In this document: piece after piece, positions 1 through 7,433 of the stretch
How the letters are laid out: each line of letters starts with the position of its first letter
How positions within the stretch are numbered: position 1 is the first letter of the stretch
Source of the DNA: Ferruginibacter paludis
GTDB lineage: Bacteria > Bacteroidota > Bacteroidia > Chitinophagales > Chitinophagaceae
Direction: 5' to 3'
DNA: 64,000 nt
Assembly (NCBI RefSeq): GCF_030409685.1
Contig: NZ_JAUFQJ010000001.1
Location: 62,001 to 126,000, forward strand
The notes under the pieces: model-generated
The model's database searches: none
Told to the model about the DNA's origin: nothing
What the model saw: only the letters and a program-made list of their open reading frames with translations
Made by a program: the position numbers and the translations under genes

Positions 1-1
1 G

Positions 2-1216
2 CCGCCATTGCATGTTGTGAAGGCAAAAAACTGCACGTTGTACACGGATGATGGAAAAGAATACATTGATGCCATTGCTTCCTGGTGGGTCAATATCCAC
101 GGGCATTGCAATGAATATATTGCCAATGCTATTGCTGAACAGGCAAGAACTTTGGAGCATGTAATTTTTGCAGGATTTACCCACACACCAGCTATCGAGT
201 TGTCAAAAAAACTAATCAATATTTTACCCGCTCATTTTGCCAAAGTGTTTTTTTCTGATGATGGTTCCACCTCAGTCGAAGTAGCTTTAAAGATGGCCAT
301 ACAATACTGGTATAACAAAGGCTTAAAAAATAAGACAACCATCATTGCATTTGAAAATGCTTATCATGGCGATACTTTTGGCTCAATGAGCGTGGCAGAA
401 AGAAATGAGTTCAATGCAGCATTCAAGCCATTCCTGTTCGATGTAAAAAGACTGCCGCTTCCCAATGAAAATAATAGTAACAGCATTAAACAGCAATTGT
501 ATGCCTGGGCAGCAGAAGAGCACATAGCAGCATTTATTTTTGAGCCATTGGTACAGGGGGCTGCTGGTATGCTGATGTATGAAGCAAAATACTTAGATGC
601 GCTCATTGCCATTGCAAGGGAAAAAAATATCCTTTGTATTGCGGACGAAGTAATGACTGGTTTTGGAAGAACAGGAAAAAATTTCGCCATCAATTATTTG
701 AAAAATGAACCGGATATTATTTGTTTGTCCAAAGGGATAACGGGCGGTTTTATGCCGCTGGGTGTTACAGTTTGCACTCAACAAATTTTTGATGCTTTTT
801 ATGATGATGATACAACAAAAACTTTTTTTCATGGACATTCCTATACAGCCAATCCTTTAGCCTGTGCCGCTGCCAATGCAAGTACAGAGTTATTGATTGC
901 AGAAAAGTGCCAGCAGCAAATACAATGGATAACTAACAGCCACAGAATTTTTGCTGATACTATTCGTAGCCACCCTTTTGTGAAAGAGGTAAGGCAACAA
1001 GGCACTATTCTTGCTGTTGAGCTCAGCACAAGCGAAAGCAGCTCATATTTCAACAATATTCAAATAACCGCTTACCAGTATTATTTAAGCAAAGGAATTT
1101 TTCTGCGGCCGCTGGGTAATATTGTGTATATCATGCCGCCTTACTGTATTAAAGAAGAAGAGTTGAACTCTGTATATACAGCAATTAAAGATTCGCTTTT
1201 TTATCTTTCAAAATAA
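2..1216 (+). CDS. bioA: Adenosylmethionine-8-amino-7-oxononanoate aminotransferase (BioA), 5'-truncated by the window edge
   Basis: This PLP enzyme of biotin synthesis transfers an amino group from S-adenosylmethionine to KAPA, giving DAPA, in the cytoplasm. The reading frame is open to the first base (P-P-L-H-V-V), so the TTG near base 8 is not the true start; family members begin about 25 residues earlier. Visible motifs are DAIASWWVNIHGH near the N-terminus, AYHGDTFGSMS, the cofactor-aspartate segment IADEVMTGFGRTGK, and the PLP-lysine segment LSKGITGGFMPLG. The C-terminus (LRPLGNIVYIMPPYCI) is complete. The WW pair and the DEVMTGFGRTG segment separate BioA from other class-III aminotransferases. 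No other biotin gene is visible downstream, so its partners must lie upstream or elsewhere. Confidence 0.95.
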   Translation, partial: PPLHVVKAKNCTLYTDDGKEYIDAIASWWVNIHGHCNEYIANAIAEQARTLEHVIFAGFTHTPAIELSKKLINILPAHFAKVFFSDDGSTSVEVALKMAIQYWYNKGLKNKTTIIAFENAYHGDTFGSMSVAERNEFNAAFKPFLFDVKRLPLPNENNSNSIKQQLYAWAAEEHIAAFIFEPLVQGAAGMLMYEAKYLDALIAIAREKNILCIADEVMTGFGRTGKNFAINYLKNEPDIICLSKGITGGFMPLGVTVCTQQIFDAFYDDDTTKTFFHGHSYTANPLACAAANASTELLIAEKCQQQIQWITNSHRIFADTIRSHPFVKEVRQQGTILAVELSTSESSSYFNNIQITAYQYYLSKGIFLRPLGNIVYIMPPYCIKEEELNSVYTAIKDSLFYLSK

Positions 1217-1695
1217 CAATAAAGTGAAGATAGGCAAGGTTATCAAATACTTAATATCAATTCTTTCTGCACAATTTATATTAAATAATTGCTTAGGGTA
1301 TATGAGCAATTATAACCAGGGTAGATGATTGCAATAAAGCTCATTTTCGCAGCAACTGTAAAATTGATTAGGGGCAGGGCCTTATATATTCACTTACCCA
1401 TTTATACAGTTCACCTTTAGTAATACATGCGGTCTTTTCTATCGCCGCTGGCAAAACAACACAAGATTCCAACCGGTATATTTAGCATGCAAGGACGGCA
1501 GAACAGAATTGCTTAAAAATCTTTGATTAATGATAACCGGCCGTTACCAGTGCAATCGTTAAACACAACTTTCAACATTTGCCGATTTATCTATTTTTGA
1601 CTTAGACGTCTGACTTTTAATTAAAGCAGTTTCCTTCGAAGCCTGCCTTTAATACTGTTTGGATAATTGCCTGCTGCACTTTAAATACCTTCTGC
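1217..1695. other. Spacer between bioA and the receiver gene; no gene seen
   Basis: 479 bases of AT-rich sequence with stops in all frames. I see no strong terminator hairpin after bioA and no RNA gene. It probably carries the promoter of the downstream receiver-domain gene, but no motif is clear enough to mark. Confidence 0.5.
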
Positions 1696-2067
1696 ATGAC
1701 GACCATCCTAATCGTTGATGATGAACCTGATTTACTGCGAATGGTTTCGATCGCATTGAGTTTGGAAAACTTTGAAACACTAACTGCTGCTACCAAAAAT
1801 CAGGCCGTGGCGATTTTACATCATGCGATTCCGGATTTAATCATTTTAGATGTAAACCTATCCGGGCATGACGGAAGGGACTTCTGTAAAGAATTAAAAT
1901 CCAACACCGCATTTAAACATATCCCGGTACTGCTTTATTCTGCAGATCAACAAAAATTAGCAGATTTTGAGTTGTGCAATGCGGATGCAGTTCTTGCTAA
2001 ACCTTTTGACATTTGGCAACTTACTGCAACAGTTAAAAGGTTAGCCATAAAAGTAAGATTAACCTGA
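1696..2067 (+). CDS. Stand-alone response-regulator receiver domain (CheY-like)
   Basis: A 123-residue single-domain receiver. The acidic pair is in ILIVDDEPDLLR (residues 4-15), the phospho-acceptor aspartate is in DLIILDVNLSGHDG (near residue 52), the conserved Ser/Thr region is LLYSAD, and the conserved lysine is in AVLAKPFD near residue 102. There is no output domain, so it would act by protein contact as an intermediate in a phosphorelay. No kinase gene is adjacent; the closest in the window are far away, so its partner is unknown. The ATG follows an AT-rich leader without a clear ribosome binding site, as is usual in Bacteroidota. Confidence 0.9.
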   Translation: MTTILIVDDEPDLLRMVSIALSLENFETLTAATKNQAVAILHHAIPDLIILDVNLSGHDGRDFCKELKSNTAFKHIPVLLYSADQQKLADFELCNADAVLAKPFDIWQLTATVKRLAIKVRLT

Positions 2068-2681
2068 TCCGTGAATTAAATGAAGCACAACAACAACAAC
2101 AAATGACCTTCTTAGGATGGCAGGGCTGCCTGCACGCCTGTAGTGGTAAAGTTATCGCAGTTCTTTTTGCTGCACCTATATCGAAGCCTTCCCGGTTGCA
2201 GCCTGCAATACTGCCTGCCTTACAGGAGCATCCGCCGGGTATTCCATTCTAATTATTTCCATAAAAATTAGTTTTAAAAAAGGTTCAACAATTGAAGCAG
2301 GCAATGGGCCAACGCTCGCGCTCCAATGGGTAGGTTTCTTAAAACGGAGCTCGTTTACGGCTATTTTGTGGCTATGCAAATCTGAACAGCGATGCACTTT
2401 TTTGCACACCGTTTTACAGCCTGCGATATTTACTACAGACAGGTAACAGGCTGCCGGGGCAAGGGTTGCTTCGCTGTTTATTTTACTGCTGTTTTACCCT
2501 TGTTCGGTATTTACCGAAGCAGTGCCGAAGCAATATCGAAGCAGACCAAAACAAAATATATCTCTGCCGCGGGGGAGGTGCAAAGAAGGGCGCTGTGGAT
2601 GAACAGAAGCAAAGGCTGCAATATCATACAACATTGGTCGTTGTTAGCTAGTCTTACCATTAAATCACTAAAAACCACCCA
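2068..2681. other. Intergenic region with an 11-bp phased CGAA motif
   Basis: 614 bases without a convincing gene. Short open frames on both strands (2176-2409 minus, 2392-2685 plus) are low-complexity, resemble no family and overlap each other. Within it, CGAA occurs at 2515, 2526 and 2537, exactly 11 bases apart, preceded by TTCG at 2503. A similar phased motif lies at 58453-58522. Confidence 0.5.
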
Positions 2682-3047
2682 ATGAAAACCAAATCGTTTC
2701 TTGTAATGGTCTTGTTTGCCCTGTTTTTTATTGTGTCCTGTAAAAAACAAAGTAGCCATCCTCAGCTTACTTTTTCTAATAATGTTGCCCAGGGTATAGC
2801 TAATGCAAATGGCGAATACACCATCAAAGGTCATATCAGTTCGGCAGTTAGCCTGAGTAAAGTTGTGTTAACAAAAGAGGGGCAAACAACTCCTTTTCTT
2901 GTTGATGATGCCACTGCAAAAAATAAAAATGAATATGATTTCTCATACCTTGTTACGGGCATTACTGTCAATACCTACATCATCATAGATGCTTTTGATC
3001 AGGGAGGCGGAAAAATAACGCAAAGTTTTTTGATAACTATCAAGTAA
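2682..3047 (+). CDS. Small lipoprotein, Ig-like beta-rich domain suspected
   Basis: A 121-residue protein with a clear lipoprotein signal: MKTKSFLVMVLFALFFIVSC followed by KKQ, the lipidated cysteine being residue 20. The mature part is short and beta-rich, with alternating hydrophobic stretches (GEYTIKGHISS, LSKVVLTKEG, EYDFSYLVTGI, TYIIIDAFD, ITQSFLITI) that would suit a single Ig-like sandwich. It is probably on the periplasmic face or the cell surface. No close family is recognised and the neighbours give no hint of function. ATG start chosen because the signal peptide begins there. Confidence 0.7.
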   Translation: MKTKSFLVMVLFALFFIVSCKKQSSHPQLTFSNNVAQGIANANGEYTIKGHISSAVSLSKVVLTKEGQTTPFLVDDATAKNKNEYDFSYLVTGITVNTYIIIDAFDQGGGKITQSFLITIK

Positions 3048-3980
3048 CAGCCATGCCAAGCTTAATCGTTAATAACTCCAGCTTGTGCGACAGCTACGAA
3101 TTATTTCGGCAATCTCTTTTGAGACGGATTCGCTGCTATCATGATGGCTGATAAAATCTTTAGGCAATTGACGATTTAAATAACCAATAACACTTCATTT
3201 AATAAATTTAAAAGGTTGCCAGTTGCAGCCTTATTTTATTTTCTCCTTATCCGTATCTGGAAGGCGGGGTGCTTCACAACCTTGATTAAATCAGGGTTAG
3301 TTGACGGGTTTCGGCGTTTTGAAAATCCAACAATATCACGGACGAGGCATGCTGCGATTTAAAAATATAAATGGAACAAAAAAATAAAACTTGCAGGGTC
3401 CAAAACATTTGCATGCGATCTAATTACGCTCCTTTATGGAAAATTATCAATCAGTTTGACCATTTATAAAACTCAGCAAACGCAGGAATGCATCAACCGA
3501 ATAAACTGTTAACAGTCGCTGAATCAGAATCTGTCGTAAACTGCATGCAATAGTTGTAAACCTATTGCAGGTCTGTAACAGTGCGGAGACTTTTAACTGA
3601 AGATAACTCGTATGTCTGTGTTACGAAGGGGGACCGGAACAGAAATCCCGGTCAGTACAGTTGTTTTCTTTTTGAATTGTTACCTGTAAATATCAAATAG
3701 TGACCCCACTTTTTTTTTAATAGTAAATTTTGCTTTGTGTCAATCTGCTGCTACCCAACCGACTTTTAATTTTAATTTCCCCGTGTGTCCCTGGTGTGTA
3801 AAACTACATGGATTTTGAACCGGCTTTAATACCGGTTGCCGAAGTGAAATATACCATTGCTATTAATCTATAAAACTTTTTTTATCTTACCGGGTTGATT
3901 AAAGTTTAAATTGGATACTGGTTTAACAGCCGGCATTTTATTTTATTTATTTTTACAATCAGTACGATATTGCCTGGCGT
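3048..3980. other. Long non-coding stretch
   Basis: 933 bases with no open frame of note on either strand and no RNA gene that I can recognise. It contains a weak hairpin near 3630-3655 (ACCGG ... CCGGT) and several poly-T runs. It ends at the first copy of the duplicated cassette. Confidence 0.5.
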
Positions 3981-4091
3981 ATTAAGGAAGATACAGTACA
4001 ACACACCATTTTAAAATGGATCATCAGGATTGCGGTGATATCCATTACCATCCTTGCTGGTTTGGTTGCTATCCGGATGGCTGGCACATAA
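3981..4091 (+). pseudogene. Copy A of the small membrane peptide; ATG replaced by ATT
   Basis: In frame with the intact copy at 6575-6685, this reads 36 residues (I-KEDTVQHTILKW, then a hydrophobic helix ISITILAGLVAIRMAGT) ending in TAA. The position of the start codon holds ATT, and no ATG, GTG or TTG lies in frame just upstream. It is therefore either started from a very rare ATT or is a dead copy. The conserved parts are the TILKW segment and the end AGLxAIRMAG. It lies 159 bases before the small soluble protein gene at 4251, the same arrangement as in the second cassette. Confidence 0.5.
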
Positions 4092-4250
4092 ATGGTTTAT
4101 GTATCGGGTGTATTATACTAATTTTAATGACGGGTGTAAAACAAAACGTTTCGCTTAAAAAGTATATTGCCCGCCGGTACAATCTTATATCCTCCCTTCA
4201 AAACATATTGGCATTGCTATTTTTAATATTGTTTGCAAAAAAGGGTTGGA

Positions 4251-4493
4251 ATGGTTTTTCTATTTTACAAATTTCACTGGAAGGAGTGGTCGGAACAAAA
4301 AATTACAGATCAGGGAACCGGCATCTTTTATACCAACAAGGCTCCGGATAACATGGATGACTTAGTACGAACTATCAAACTCTTTGCCCACAAACCGGCT
4401 ACTGCATTGCTGACAATTGAAGGACTTTTTAAAATAAGTAAGGCAACTTATGAGCTGGAACGGGGTAAGCCTTTTTATCTTTCCCAGCAATAG
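4251..4493 (+). CDS. Conserved 80-residue protein, cassette copy A
   Basis: An 80-residue protein of unknown function with a close paralogue at 6842-7084: 66 of 80 positions are identical and there are no gaps, which shows that the frame is coding. It begins MVFLFYKFHWKEWSEQ and ends KPFYLSQQ. No signal peptide is evident apart from the hydrophobic first six residues; the rest is soluble and mixed. The ATG at 4251 is chosen over the TTG 18 bases upstream because both copies keep the ATG. About 40 bases of upstream sequence, with an AT-rich TATTTTTAATATTG block, is also conserved between the copies and may be the promoter. Confidence 0.65.
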   Translation: MVFLFYKFHWKEWSEQKITDQGTGIFYTNKAPDNMDDLVRTIKLFAHKPATALLTIEGLFKISKATYELERGKPFYLSQQ

Positions 4494-5087
4494 CTACACT
4501 TTATATCCCTGGAATGTTTCAGTAAATGCTTACAGTAAAACTTGCTCCTCCTCATTGCTGAAAAATTTCTGATAACATTCAACTGCTCCTACGTTGTTGC
4601 ATGGTATAAGCATCACCAGCAAAGAAATGGCTGCAGAAAAATTGCATTAGATGCCTGCAGGTGGTATCATTCAGGCGGATGGATGAACCCGTGCAGCCAC
4701 ATTGGCTGTTCAGTAACATTGATCCTGTTGATTATAGGATTTTCGTAGGCAATGTTTTACAAACAATATTGCGGATCGTAGAGAAATCAGACCACGGAAA
4801 GAAAGGATTTTAGGTAATGGAAAATGCACCAACCACGGATGCAGAAATATCAAACTGCTTCTTAATTTCGGCAATGGAATACCACCCAACAAACTGTATT
4901 TTCTATCTGAAATCTTCCAGATAGTTGTATTGTATAACAGCTTTGAGAATAAATGCCAGATTGCGATTAACTACGGATTGTGTAGTAGACAGCGAATATA
5001 AACTTTGTATGTTGTATATAGTTACTGTTTCAACAGCCAGCCCTTTTTTTTGGGTACTTTTACTATCCATAAAATATGGCCCTGCAT
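4494..5087. other. Intergenic stretch with a decayed interspersed repeat
   Basis: About 590 bases with only short, unconvincing frames. Bases 4725-4850 resemble 13369-13540, and the last part of it also resembles 17673-17738 (shared core GGAAxATGCACCAACCACGG). See the repeat entries. Confidence 0.5.
4725..4850 (+). repeat. Degenerate interspersed repeat, copy 1
   Basis: Aligns with 13369-13540 (with a gap) and in its last 65 bases with 17673-17738. Shared segments include CCTGTTGA, GACCACGG-AAGAAAGG-TTTT and ATGGAAxATGCACCAACCA. Reading frames are broken by stops in each copy, so it looks like the remnant of one coding sequence. Confidence 0.45.
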
Positions 5088-5155
5088 ATGAAAGAAGACG
5101 TAAAACAACTCACCGTTTTAAAATGGATTTTCAGGCCCGGGGTGATAGCCATTGT
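5055..5155 (+). repeat. Third, decayed copy of the small membrane peptide region
   Basis: Bases 5055-5155 match 6545-6645, including the leader TACTATCCATAAAA and the ATG at 5088. The frame starts MKEDVKQLTVLKWIFR and then diverges (PGVIAIVESK), losing the hydrophobic helix; it runs on to a TAA at 5205. It is a truncated remnant of the peptide found intact at 6575. Confidence 0.55.
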
Positions 5156-5215
5156 TGAATCAAAAACGTATAGGCACAATCTTGGTATTCCGCCCGAAAT
5201 GAAATAATATATAAC

Positions 5216-5389
5216 GTGAAATGGAACCATTTTGAAGAAACGCTATCATTTCTTATTTGCAAAGGGCTAAAACAAGTTTTGTTATCAAAGTACTGGGAGG
5301 ATCTTATACTTATTCTGCAGGAAAAATCAGGTTCAGCAAATGTCCTTTCAGGGTTGAATCGAGTGATAAAAAATGAAATTTATGGTTAA
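5216..5389 (+). CDS. Possible small ORF upstream of the DUF1016 gene
   Basis: A GTG-started frame of 57 codons (VKWNHFEETLSFLICKGL ... LNRVIKNEIYG) that ends 17 bases inside the DUF1016 gene in another frame. It is not recognised and has no second copy in the window. It may be a leader peptide, the tail of a lost gene or chance; coding status is open. Confidence 0.2.
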   Translation: MKWNHFEETLSFLICKGLKQVLLSKYWEDLILILQEKSGSANVLSGLNRVIKNEIYG

Positions 5390-6401
5390 AAAAAAGAATG
5401 AAATATCAACAGAGCAAGCTTTGTTCAATGAGCTTTCACAGCTTATTGAGCAGAGCCAGCTGCAAGTTGTAGCACAGGTAAATAGTGCTCTTACTATGCT
5501 TTTCTGGCATATTGGCGACCGTGTTAATCAAAACATACTTCAAAATAAACGGGCTGATTATGGAAAACAGATTGTCGTTACGTTGTCACGACAATTGACA
5601 GAGAAGTACGGAAGAAACTTTGAAGAAAAAAATCTTCGCAGAATGCTACAATTTGCAGAGCAATTCAGGGATGACTCAATTGTCGTTACACTGTCACGAC
5701 AATTGAGTTGGTCACATATCTTGATTTTATTGCCTCTTAAAAATGCTGAGGCCAAGCTTTTTTATGCAAATGCTGTAGTTAAAGGAGGATTAGGGGTTAG
5801 GGAGTTGCGAAAGAATATTTCCGGTAAAGAATTTGAAAGAACAGCAATAGCCAACCTTCAAAATACCAGCAACCATCCGGCCATCCATAACAACTTTAAA
5901 GATCCGTATTTCCTGGATTTTTTAGGCTTGCAAAATGCCTACTTAGAGAAGGATTTGGAACTGGCAATTCTTAAGGAATTGGAAGCTTTCATATTAGAAT
6001 TAGGCAAAGGATTTGCTTTTATAGAGCGGCAGAAACGGATGATAATAGATGGAGAAGATTTTCACTTAGACCTCTTATTTTATCATCGTAACCTAAGACG
6101 ATTGGTAGCGGTTGAACTGAAATTAGGAAAATTTGAAGCCAGGCACAAAGGACAAATGGAACTGTATTTAAAATGGCTGGATAAATACGAAAAGAAGGAA
6201 GGTGAGCTACCACCAGTGGGATTGATCTTATGTGCTGAAAGCAGCAGGGAACAAATCGAATTGTTGGAAATGCACAAAGATGGTATTATGGTGGCAGAAT
6301 ATTGGACAGAATTGCCACCGAAGAAACAATTAGAAAAAAAGATTCATAGTATACTAACGGAAGCCAGAGAAAGGATTGAACGAAACAAGTTGCAGGAATA
6401 G
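5373..6401 (+). CDS. DUF1016 (YhcG-type) PDDEXK nuclease domain protein
   Basis: A 342-residue protein of the DUF1016/YhcG family. The N-terminal half has the family's helical DUF1016_N region (LFWHIGDRVNQNIL, KRADYGKQIV, LSRQLSWSHILILL). The C-terminal half is the PDDEXK nuclease-fold domain: the aspartate is in FHLDLLFYHR near residue 232, and the E-x-K is in LVAVELKLGKFE near residue 247, followed by GQMELYLKWLDKY. Family members are common in defence and mobile islands, and a nuclease role is inferred from the intact D...ExK set. A second in-frame ATG lies at 5382 (MVKKKNE); either may be used. The gene sits between the two copies of the duplicated cassette. Confidence 0.9.
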   Translation: MKFMVKKKNEISTEQALFNELSQLIEQSQLQVVAQVNSALTMLFWHIGDRVNQNILQNKRADYGKQIVVTLSRQLTEKYGRNFEEKNLRRMLQFAEQFRDDSIVVTLSRQLSWSHILILLPLKNAEAKLFYANAVVKGGLGVRELRKNISGKEFERTAIANLQNTSNHPAIHNNFKDPYFLDFLGLQNAYLEKDLELAILKELEAFILELGKGFAFIERQKRMIIDGEDFHLDLLFYHRNLRRLVAVELKLGKFEARHKGQMELYLKWLDKYEKKEGELPPVGLILCAESSREQIELLEMHKDGIMVAEYWTELPPKKQLEKKIHSILTEARERIERNKLQE

Positions 6402-6574
6402 CTCTAATACTAAAGGCTGAACATTGGATTGTTATGAGTTGCTTAATTAACCCAAGTTGCCAGTTATGTAAGTAAAGAAAGTGAGCATAGACAAGGAATT
6501 TTTGAGTTACCACACTTAAAATATAACCGCTATGCTGACTGTATTTTTACTATCCATAAAACATAGCCCCGCAT

Positions 6575-6685
6575 ATGAAAGAGCATACAGTACAACTCAC
6601 CATTTTAAAATGGATTGTCAGGCTCGCCGTGATAGCCATTGCCATCTTAGCGGGTTTGTTTGCCATCCGGATGGCTGGCAAATAA
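6575..6685 (+). CDS. 36-residue single-helix membrane peptide, intact cassette copy
   Basis: ATG to TAA, 36 codons: MKEHTVQLTILKWIVR followed by a hydrophobic helix (LAVIAIAILAGLFAIRMAGK). The charged N-terminus, one transmembrane helix and short basic tail fit a small inner-membrane peptide. Two relatives exist in the window (3981-4091 with ATT in place of ATG, and 5088 decayed), and the third codon positions differ while the residues are kept, which argues for real coding. It precedes the 80-residue gene at 6842 by 156 bases. A toxin or sensor-like membrane peptide is possible, but nothing in the sequence proves it. Confidence 0.6.
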   Translation: MKEHTVQLTILKWIVRLAVIAIAILAGLFAIRMAGK

Positions 6686-6841
6686 CTGCACCTGTAAACC
6701 GGATGCTGTAAACTACTTTTATTATTGAGTTGAGACAAAAGTTTCTCTTCATCTATACTATCAGCCGGCACAATTGTATGTCCTCCCTTTAAAACATATT
6801 GACTTTGCTATTTTTAATATTGCTTGCTAAAAGGGTTTGGA

Positions 6842-7084
6842 ATGGTGTTTCTATTTTACAGATTTCACTGGAAGGAGTGGTCGGAACAACAAATTACAGA
6901 TGAGGGAACCGGCCTGTTTTACACCAACAGGGCTCCGGATAACCTGCATGATTTACAACGGTCAATTAAACTCTTTGCCCACAAACCGGTTACAGCACTG
7001 CTAACCATTGAATGCCTGTGCAAAATAAGTAAAGCAACCTACGAGGTCGAACAGGGAAAACCTTTTTATCTCTCCCAGCAATAG
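6842..7084 (+). CDS. Conserved 80-residue protein, cassette copy B
   Basis: Paralogue of the gene at 4251, about 82 percent identical in protein, same length, same start (MVFLFYRFHWKEWSEQ) and same end (KPFYLSQQ). Substitutions are mostly conservative (K/R, I/L, T/S, V/L), the pattern of a protein under selection. It follows the intact membrane peptide gene. Function unknown. Conserved segments that could help a search are FHWKEWSEQ, GTG-FYTN-APDN, IKLFAHKP and KISKATYE. Confidence 0.65.
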   Translation: MVFLFYRFHWKEWSEQQITDEGTGLFYTNRAPDNLHDLQRSIKLFAHKPVTALLTIECLCKISKATYEVEQGKPFYLSQQ

Positions 7085-7155
7085 CTGCACTTTATATATC
7101 TAGGGAATGTTCTAACAGATGCCAGCAATAAAACATCCCCTCCTCGTTGCTGATG

Positions 7156-7433
7156 CTATGCGTCTGATGGAGTTGGAATTGGAAAATGAAATAATCAAAA
7201 CAATGATAAAACTGTGTGGCAGAGACCCAGTAAAAGCGGGCCATCTGTTCAATTCCAGTGAAGGTTGCGTGCACTAATGGAAGAAGTCCTGCATCAGGAG
7301 ATAAACCTTTATATCCAAATATCAATCTTCACTGGAAATAAGTACATTTATACATCCCTAATATTTATTTCATATGAAGAGGTAATAGTTAAAAATAAAT
7401 TTGTACTAAATTTAAAAAGAATATTCCTGCCCA
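7156..7433. other. Spacer before the helicase gene
   Basis: No convincing gene. The short frame at 7265-7465 overlaps the helicase start and looks like chance. The last 100 bases are very AT-rich and probably contain the helicase promoter. Confidence 0.4.

Larger units (their letters stand above)
3981..4565 (+). repeat. Duplicated cassette, copy A
   Basis: This block aligns with 6575-7155: small membrane peptide, a diverged spacer with a conserved last 55 bases, the 80-residue gene, and about 70 bases after its stop (both contain AGCT-CACTTTATAT and a CTCCTC-TTGCTGA block). The copies are diverged, so the duplication is old. The DUF1016 nuclease gene lies between them. Confidence 0.6.
6575..7155 (+). 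repeat. Duplicated cassette, copy B
   Basis: Second copy of the two-gene cassette described at 3981-4565, here with both small genes intact. The similarity fades about 70 bases after the 80-residue gene. Confidence 0.6.

Noticed and set aside
2176..2685. Open frames on both strands before the small lipoprotein gene
   Set aside because: They overlap, contain phased repeats and show no protein pattern.
4016..4351. 111-codon frame across the first cassette
   Set aside because: It reads the membrane peptide and the 80-residue gene out of frame; the paralogue comparison supports the other frames.
5571..5710. IVVTLSRQL occurs twice in the DUF1016 protein, with a matching inverted DNA repeat
   Set aside because: The family usually has similar segments at both places (KQIV.TLS and IV.TLSRQLSWSH), so this is family structure and not an inserted repeat.
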